Shown: piece by piece, positions 1 to 6,498 of the stretch | How the letters are laid out: every line of letters begins with the position of its first letter | How positions within the stretch are numbered: position 1 is the first letter of the stretch | Source: an uncultured Bacteroidales bacterium | Lineage (GTDB): Bacteria; Bacteroidota; Bacteroidia; Bacteroidales; UBA932 | DNA: 12,108 nucleotides | Assembly (NCBI GenBank): GCA_905235775.1 | Contig: CAJOMY010000053.1 | Coordinates: 1-12,108 of the forward strand | Direction: 5' to 3' | Translations under genes and position numbers: made by a program | The notes under the pieces: generated by a model | Told to the model about the DNA's origin: nothing | Seen by the model: only the letters and a program-made list of their open reading frames with translations | Databases searched by the model: none

Positions 1-1704
<1,704 letters not shown>

Positions 1705-1914
1705 GTACTTTATAAGTGAATCATTTGCGACTCTTACGTCTCAAATTCTTACTCGTTTGCCTTTGAAATTGCAGTCCCTTTCTTCGCAACTCGAAAAAAC
1801 TCGAATTCCGTTTCATTCAGACTTTAATCTCTTTTAACTTCTTTACCTCGTTATCTCTCTCAGTATTGTCAAGGATCTCTCAAATCCTCCCTCAGAAGTA
1901 TCCCTCATCGGAAG
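1705..1914 (-). other. 23S precursor leader (no tRNA, no 16S)
   Basis: This is an AT-rich, purine-rich (on the minus strand) non-coding stretch between the promoter at 1921-1951 and the mature 23S 5' end. I looked for tRNA cloverleaf landmarks (GGTTCGA-type T loop, CCA end) and for a 16S 3' end (CCTCCTTT) and found neither. It contains a small hairpin candidate at about 1871-1887 (AGGAT / ATCCT arms) and a repeated CGAGTT motif around 1789-1806. By analogy with other rRNA operons it probably carries antitermination and RNase processing signals, but the partner processing arm beyond the 3' end is outside the window. No protein-coding ORF in it looks real. Confidence 0.7.
1867..1877 (-). promoter_or_regulatory. 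boxA-like antitermination site in the 23S leader (tentative)
   Basis: The minus strand reads GATCCTTGACA followed by ATACTGAGAGAG. From memory this resembles the TTCTTTGACA-type motif found in rRNA leaders and spacers of Bacteroidales, where NusB/NusE binding to boxA prevents premature termination of rRNA transcripts. The position, about 40 nt after the predicted transcription start and well upstream of mature 23S, fits such a role. The match is partial and short, so this is a suggestion only. Confidence 0.35.
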
Positions 1915-1920
1915 GGACGG

Positions 1921-1951
1921 CAAAGGTACACACTTTTTTTGAACTTGCAAA
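1921..1951 (-). promoter_or_regulatory. Bacteroidota housekeeping promoter driving the 23S gene
   Basis: On the minus strand there is TTTG (1948-1951), a 19-nt spacer, then TACCTTTG (1921-1928). This matches the primary sigma factor consensus of Bacteroidota (TTTG near -33, TAnnTTTG near -7) at all fixed positions and with a favourable spacing. Transcription would start around 1912-1916, giving a leader of roughly 210 nt. An A/T-only run lies upstream (1965-1977), as is common for UP-type elements of strong rRNA promoters. It begins only 27 nt after the pepT stop codon and points away from pepT toward 23S, so it can only serve the rRNA. Confidence 0.8.
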
Positions 1952-1954
1952 TCT

Positions 1955-1964
1955 TTTCGCGAAA
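1955..1964. promoter_or_regulatory. Perfect 10-bp palindrome upstream of the 23S promoter
   Basis: TTTCGCGAAA is a perfect palindrome located 3 nt upstream of the -33 element of the 23S promoter, inside the 27-nt gap between pepT and the promoter. It could be a protein binding site, or a weak hairpin at the end of pepT; with no loop it would not make a good terminator. It could also be chance in a short AT-rich region. Confidence 0.3.
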
Positions 1965-1977
1965 TATTTTAAAAAAT

Positions 1978-3198
1978 CTATTCCGCGTAGAGCGTGATGA
2001 GGTTGCGGATGACGGCCGCAGCCTTCTCCATGTTCTCGACGGTGACCCATTCGAACTTCCCGTGGAAGTTCAGCCCTCCGGCGAAGATGTTCGGGCACGG
2101 AAGGCCCCGGAAGGACAGGTTGGCGCCGTCGGTGCCGCCGCGGATGGGCTGGATGCGGGGTTTGACGCCCGCCATCTCCATGGCGCGGACAGCTTTCTCC
2201 ACCACGTGGTAGTGCGGCTCCACCTGCTCGCGCATATTATAATATTGGTCTTTGACCGTAACCGTCGCCGTGCCGGCGCCGTAGCGCTCGTTGATGAAGT
2301 CGGCGCAGCGGGCGACGATCTGCTTCTTCTGTTCGAACTTCGCGCGGTCGTGGTCGCGGATGATATAAGAGAACTGCGCCTCCTCGACGGAACCCTTGAG
2401 GCTGATCAGGTGGAAGAAACCCTCGTAGTCCTGCGTGTACTCCGGCCGCTGGTTGACGGGGAGCAGCCCGTCGAACTCCTGCGCAATGTGCAGGGCGTTG
2501 CGCATCTTGCCCTTGGCGTAGCCGGGGTGGACGTTGCTGCCCTGGATGCGCACGGACGCGGAAGCGGCGTTGAAATTCTCGAACTCCAGCTCGCCGGCCT
2601 CGCCGCCGTCCATCGTGTAGCCGTAGTCGGCTCCGAACTTCGCCACGTCGAACTTCACCACGCCGCGGCCGATCTCCTCGTCCGGGGTGAAACCGATCCG
2701 GATCTCGCCGTGCCTGAACCCGGGATGCGCCATGATGTACTGGACCGTGTCCATGATCTCCGCCACGCCGGCCTTGTCGTCGGCGCCCAGCAGCGTCGTG
2801 CCGTCGGTGGTCACGAGCGTCTCGCCCTTGTGCGCGAGCAACTCCGGGAATTCAGCGGTCTTGAGCAGCAGTCCGGGAACCCCTTTCAGGGGAATGTCGG
2901 AGCCGTCGTAGTCCGGGATGATCTGCGGCTTGATGTCGGCTCCGGAAGCGTCCGGAGACGTATCGACGTGCGCGATGAAGCCCACGACGGGGACCTTCTT
3001 GTCGATGTTGGCGGGAATCCGCCCCATCACATAGCCATATTCGTCGAGGGTCGCCTCGACGCCCAAGGCCTGCAGTTCGTCCCGGAGCATGCGGAGCAGG
3101 TTCAACTCTTTCTCGGCGGAGGGCTGGCTTTCGCTCTCCTCATCGGACTGGGTGTCCACCGCGACGTAGCGCAGAAAACGGTCAAGTATCTTTTCCAT
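1978..3198 (-). CDS. pepT: Peptidase T (tripeptide aminopeptidase)
   Basis: A cytoplasmic zinc metallopeptidase of family M20 that removes the N-terminal residue from tripeptides. The protein is 406 aa, very close to the 408 aa of E. coli PepT, and starts MEKILDRFLRYVAVDTQSD without a signal peptide. Metal and catalytic motifs are all present: AHVDTS with His77 and Asp79, GADDKAG around Asp140-Asp141, PDEEIGRG with Glu174-Glu175, TMDGGE with Asp197, and GLNFHGKFEW with His379. The dimerisation-domain motif HPGYAKGKMRNA is at about 224-235. The reading frame stays open far upstream, but the ATG at 3198 is chosen because homology begins there and the upstream part is the antisense of the esterase gene. 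A TATATTTG box ends 5 nt before the ATG. It probably acts on peptides brought in by transporters such as the OPT protein nearby. Confidence 0.96.
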   Translation of the reverse strand: MEKILDRFLRYVAVDTQSDEESESQPSAEKELNLLRMLRDELQALGVEATLDEYGYVMGRIPANIDKKVPVVGFIAHVDTSPDASGADIKPQIIPDYDGSDIPLKGVPGLLLKTAEFPELLAHKGETLVTTDGTTLLGADDKAGVAEIMDTVQYIMAHPGFRHGEIRIGFTPDEEIGRGVVKFDVAKFGADYGYTMDGGEAGELEFENFNAASASVRIQGSNVHPGYAKGKMRNALHIAQEFDGLLPVNQRPEYTQDYEGFFHLISLKGSVEEAQFSYIIRDHDRAKFEQKKQIVARCADFINERYGAGTATVTVKDQYYNMREQVEPHYHVVEKAVRAMEMAGVKPRIQPIRGGTDGANLSFRGLPCPNIFAGGLNFHGKFEWVTVENMEKAAAVIRNLITLYAE

Positions 3199-3203
3199 AG
3201 CCG

Positions 3204-3211
3204 CAAATATA
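3204..3211 (-). promoter_or_regulatory. Promoter -7 element for pepT, almost abutting the start codon
   Basis: The minus strand has TATATTTG, a perfect TAnnTTTG element, followed by only five bases (CGGCT) before the pepT ATG. With the usual few-base distance from this element to the start point, transcription would begin at or within a few bases of the ATG, giving a leaderless or nearly leaderless mRNA. No clear TTTG is seen about 19 nt upstream, so the -33 half is weak. Confidence 0.55.
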
Positions 3212-3225
3212 CGAAAAAGGCCCCA

Positions 3226-3254
3226 TTGTATGTCCGGATTTTTCGTTATATTTG
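3226..3254 (+). promoter_or_regulatory. Promoter of the secreted esterase gene
   Basis: The plus strand carries TTG (3226-3228), an 18-nt spacer and TATATTTG (3247-3254), a good fit to the Bacteroidota TTTG / TAnnTTTG promoter. The predicted start is around 3259-3263, leaving a 5' UTR of about 15 nt before the ATG at 3277, with no Shine-Dalgarno sequence, as is usual in the phylum. Its upstream half overlaps the region where the -33 part of the divergent pepT promoter would lie. Confidence 0.6.
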
Positions 3255-3276
3255 ACGAAACCAATCGTTTACGCTC

Positions 3277-4452
3277 ATGAACAAGAAACTGATAACCGTG
3301 GCGATTCCGCTGCTTTCCGCGCTGACGGCATTTGCCCAGCAATCGAACGTCAACCTCAGCTACAACCCCCAGAAAGACACCGAGGGCCTGATTCCCTTCA
3401 GCGCGAACCTGAACTCGCCGGAGGTGCATGATGACCATACCGTCACGTTCCGGCTCCGGGCCCCGAAAGCGGAGTCCGTCGCCCTCTCGGGCGCCATGAC
3501 CACCGTCCTGGGCGTACGCGGGAACATCCCCTTCACCAAGGGGGAAGACGGCATCTGGACCCTCACCATCGGTCCGCTCCCGGTCGACATGTATCAGTAC
3601 AATCTTGTCGTGGACGGCGTCAGCATGGCGGACCCCAATAACACCTACGCCGCCTTTACGGCCATGCCTCCTTACAGCGAGCTCATCGTCCACGGCGACG
3701 GTCCCTCCTGGTGGGACGCGAAGGATGTGCCCCACGGAGCCGTGACCCGTCATATCTATTACAGCCCTGTCACCCGGGGGGAACGCGAGATTTATGTCTA
3801 TACCCCTCCTCAGTACAACCCGAAGAAGAAATACCCCGTCCTCTATCTCATGGGCGGAAGCGGCGAGCTCCCGTCCAACTGGATGTATGACGGCCGCGTG
3901 AACTTCATCATGGACAACCTTCTCGCAGAGGGGAAGGCGGAGCCCATGCTGATCGCGATTGTGAACAACCAGGTCGTCCACCGCAACCACCCCCGGCACG
4001 CCGACCTCACCTTCGACATCATGGCGCGGGAATACCGCGAGGTCATCATCCCCTTCGTCGACAGCCATTACAAGACCATCGCCAATCCGCACGGCCGGGC
4101 CATTTCCGGCCTCTCGATGGGCGGACGACACACGATGTTCGTGGGCCTGAAGAACCTGGATCTTTTCGCCAGCTTCGGCGTCCTGAGCGCCGGAGACAAC
4201 ACGCCCGAGCAGACCCTGGGAGAATTTCTCAACGACCCGAAAGCCAATGACAAGGTGGATTACCTGTTCGTCGGGCAGGGCGGCGCGGAGGAGAAAGGCA
4301 TGTTCAATGTCCGGGTCAAGGGCTTCCGGGATGCGCTCGACAAGCACGGAATCGAATATGAATATTTCTGCGTCGGAGAAACCGGCCACGACTGGTCGAC
4401 CTGGCGGCATCTCCTCTACTACGGATTCCTCCCGAAACTCTGGAAGAAGTAG
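3277..4452 (+). CDS. Secreted CE1-type esterase with N-terminal E-set/CBM48-like domain
   Basis: A 391-aa alpha/beta-hydrolase of the putative esterase (Esterase D / CE1, feruloyl- and acetyl-xylan-esterase-like) group. Residues 1-21 are a signal peptide ending AFAQ, so it is exported to the periplasm or further. About 50-140 form an immunoglobulin-like E-set/CBM48-like domain (FRLRAPKAESVALSG, then MYQYNLVVDG). The catalytic domain runs from about 150 to the end: an ITRHIYY-like start (here VTRHIYYSPV), YPVLYLMGG, the nucleophile elbow GLSMGG with Ser280, and GHDW with His371 as catalytic base. Where the family usually has its acidic residue after a GxG, this protein has GAEEKGM with Glu338-Glu339. 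Close relatives act on ester-linked plant polysaccharides, but no glycan-utilisation genes (SusC/D) are in view, so the substrate is not determined. Transcribed alone, divergent from pepT and ended by the hairpin at 4467-4501. Confidence 0.88.
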   Translation: MNKKLITVAIPLLSALTAFAQQSNVNLSYNPQKDTEGLIPFSANLNSPEVHDDHTVTFRLRAPKAESVALSGAMTTVLGVRGNIPFTKGEDGIWTLTIGPLPVDMYQYNLVVDGVSMADPNNTYAAFTAMPPYSELIVHGDGPSWWDAKDVPHGAVTRHIYYSPVTRGEREIYVYTPPQYNPKKKYPVLYLMGGSGELPSNWMYDGRVNFIMDNLLAEGKAEPMLIAIVNNQVVHRNHPRHADLTFDIMAREYREVIIPFVDSHYKTIANPHGRAISGLSMGGRHTMFVGLKNLDLFASFGVLSAGDNTPEQTLGEFLNDPKANDKVDYLFVGQGGAEEKGMFNVRVKGFRDALDKHGIEYEYFCVGETGHDWSTWRHLLYYGFLPKLWKK

Positions 4453-4466
4453 GCTGCACAACACGA

Positions 4467-4501
4467 AGCGGGGTGCAAAACAGCTGTGTTTGCACCCCGC
4501 T
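4467..4501. terminator. Hairpin terminator between convergent esterase and OPT genes
   Basis: A perfect 13-bp stem, AGCGGGGTGCAAA (4467-4479) with TTTGCACCCCGCT (4489-4501), closes a 9-nt loop. It lies 14 nt after the esterase stop codon and 5 nt beyond the OPT stop on the other strand, so it can act in both directions. The following T tract is weak in both directions (CTTTACTA on the plus strand), but the stem is long and GC-rich. The loop contains the small palindrome ACAGCTGT. Confidence 0.85.
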
Positions 4502-4506
4502 CTTTA

Positions 4507-6498
4507 CTATTCCCGTTTCGCGGTGATGATCATGTAGGCGCAAATCGCGATCAGCGGGATGATGGCGATGGCTTCGGCGCCGGAGGCGATGTGCCCGGGA
4601 GCGACGGCGTTCCAGTCATAGAGGAACCAGTCCACCTTCGCGAACTTCAGGATGGCGGAGACGACGCCCATCAGCGCGCCGCCGGCGATGAAGCCGGAGG
4701 CAATCAGCGTACCCTTCTCCTGCCGGGCCGTGTTGACGGCAGCGTCCTGGCTGCGCGTGCTGACGTACCAGGAAATGGCACCGCCGAGCAGCAGCGGAAG
4801 GTTGAGGTCGATCGGGATGAACATCCCCAGGCAGAACGCGAGGGCCGGCACCTTGAAGACCGTCAGCAGAATCGCGATCGCCGCGCCGATACCGTAGAGC
4901 AGCCAGGGGGCGCTGCCGCCGTTCATCATCGGCTGGATGACGGCAGCCATCGCGTTGGCTTGCGGGGCCACCAGGGCACCGTCACCGGTAAAACCGTAGG
5001 TCTTGTTGAGAATCAGCATCACGCCACCCACGGTCGCGGCCGCCACGGCGATGCCGACGAACTTCCAGGCCTCCTGCTTGCGCGGCGTCGTACCGATCCA
5101 GTAGCCGATCTTGAAGTCGGTGATCAAGCCTCCGGCGGTGCTGAGGGCCGTGCAGACCACGCCGCCGATGATCATGGCGGCCACCATGCCGGCGTTGCCC
5201 TTCAGGCCTGCCGCCACCAACACGAGGGCCGTGATGATCAGCGTCATGATGGTCATGCCGCTGACCGGGTTCGTGCCCACGATGGCGATGGCGTTGGCCG
5301 CCACCGTCGTGAAGAGGAAGGCGATCACGGCGATGATGACCAGGCCGATGAGGGCCTGCCAGACGTTGTTCACCACGCCGCCGAAGGCGAAGAAGGCGAA
5401 CACGGCGAGCAGCGCGATGGCGATGCCCCAGACGACCGACTTCATCGGCAGGTCCTCCTGCGTGCGCTCCGGCTTCCCGGTGGTGGCGCCCGGCTTGCGC
5501 TTGAATTCGCTGGCCGCGAGGCCCACCGCGCTCTTGATCACGCCGGCGCTCTTGATGATGCCGATGATGCCCGCGGTGGCGATGCCGCCGATGCCGATGT
5601 GGCGGGCGTATTCCTTGAAGATCTGGTCCGGGGACATCTCGGAGATGGTCTGGACGATGCCTGTGCCCATCAGGTCGATGACGCTCCCGCCCCAGACGAG
5701 GTTCATCAGGGGGATGATCACCAGCCAGACAAGGAAAGAGCCGCAGCAGATGATGAAAGCGTATTTGAGGCCCACGATGTAGCCCAGGCCCAGCACGGCG
5801 GCGCCGGTGTTGAGCTTCAGCACGACCTTGGCCTTGTCGGAGACCACCTGGCCCCAGTGCATCACCGTGGTGCTGAGCGTTTCGGCCCAGGCGCCGAAGG
5901 TCGCGACCACGAAGTCGTACAGACCGCCGATCAGGCCGGCAGCCAGCAGGGTACGGGCGCTCTTGCCGCCGCTCTCGCCGCTGACGAGCACTTGCGTGGT
6001 GGCCGTCGCCTCCGGGAACGGGTACTTGCCGTGCATGTCCTTCACGAAGTACTTGCGGAACGGGATGAGGAAGAGGATGCCGAGGAATCCGCCCAGCATC
6101 GAGGACAGGAACATCTGCCAGAAGTTCACGTCCAGGCCGAGGATGTAGATGGCCGGGAGGGTGAAGATGGCGCCCGCCACCACCACGCCGGAGCAGGCTC
6201 CGATGCTCTGGATGATGACGTTCTGGCCCAGGCCGCCCTGCTTTCCCAGGGCGCCGGTCAGGCCCACGGCGATGATGGCGATGGGGATGGCCGCTTCAAA
6301 GACCTGCCCGACCTTCAGCCCGAGATAGGCCGCGGCGGCGGAGAAGAGGATGGTCATCAGCAGGCCGACGGTCACGCTGTAGGGCGTGACTTCAAGGGGC
6401 TTCTCGTTCGGGCTCAGCAAGGGGCGGTAGCTCTCCCCCGGTTTCAATTCCCGGTGGGCGTTCTCCGGCAGGGACAGGTTTTTGTTTTCTGGCTTCAT
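4507..6498 (-). CDS. OPT-family oligopeptide transporter
   Basis: An inner-membrane protein of 663 aa of the oligopeptide transporter (OPT) superfamily, bacterial branch (TIGR00733-like), expected to import small peptides with protons. It has a hydrophilic N-terminus (1-39) with LPENAHRELKPGESY, which I recognise as typical of Bacteroidota members and which supports the ATG at 6498. Many hydrophobic segments then follow, starting VGLLMTILFSAAAAYLGLKV (about 44-63). The conserved KYPFPEATATTQVL is at about 158-171 and a charged cytoplasmic-type loop at about 330-353 separates the two halves. Further family-like stretches are ANAIAIVGTNPVSGMT and GGLITDFKIGYWIGTTP. Its first 107 nt overlap the 3' end of the upstream OstA-like gene, so it probably depends on that transcript and on coupled translation. 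Substrate range is inferred; metal-chelate transport is possible in this superfamily. PepT nearby fits peptide use. Confidence 0.93.
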   Translation of the reverse strand: MKPENKNLSLPENAHRELKPGESYRPLLSPNEKPLEVTPYSVTVGLLMTILFSAAAAYLGLKVGQVFEAAIPIAIIAVGLTGALGKQGGLGQNVIIQSIGACSGVVVAGAIFTLPAIYILGLDVNFWQMFLSSMLGGFLGILFLIPFRKYFVKDMHGKYPFPEATATTQVLVSGESGGKSARTLLAAGLIGGLYDFVVATFGAWAETLSTTVMHWGQVVSDKAKVVLKLNTGAAVLGLGYIVGLKYAFIICCGSFLVWLVIIPLMNLVWGGSVIDLMGTGIVQTISEMSPDQIFKEYARHIGIGGIATAGIIGIIKSAGVIKSAVGLAASEFKRKPGATTGKPERTQEDLPMKSVVWGIAIALLAVFAFFAFGGVVNNVWQALIGLVIIAVIAFLFTTVAANAIAIVGTNPVSGMTIMTLIITALVLVAAGLKGNAGMVAAMIIGGVVCTALSTAGGLITDFKIGYWIGTTPRKQEAWKFVGIAVAAATVGGVMLILNKTYGFTGDGALVAPQANAMAAVIQPMMNGGSAPWLLYGIGAAIAILLTVFKVPALAFCLGMFIPIDLNLPLLLGGAISWYVSTRSQDAAVNTARQEKGTLIASGFIAGGALMGVVSAILKFAKVDWFLYDWNAVAPGHIASGAEAIAIIPLIAICAYMIITAKRE

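Noticed and set aside
1705..1977. A spacer tRNA (Ile or Ala) or a 16S 3' end upstream of 23S
   Set aside because: No cloverleaf landmarks, CCA end or anti-Shine-Dalgarno sequence were found on either strand.
1939..3255. A 438-residue open frame on the plus strand opposite pepT
   Set aside because: It begins in the 23S promoter region and its translation is a typical antisense shadow; PepT motifs are complete on the minus strand.
3199..4464. A long N-terminal extension of pepT (frame open to 4464)
   Set aside because: The extension is antisense to the esterase gene, which has a signal peptide and catalytic motifs; PepT length and the promoter box fix the start at 3198.
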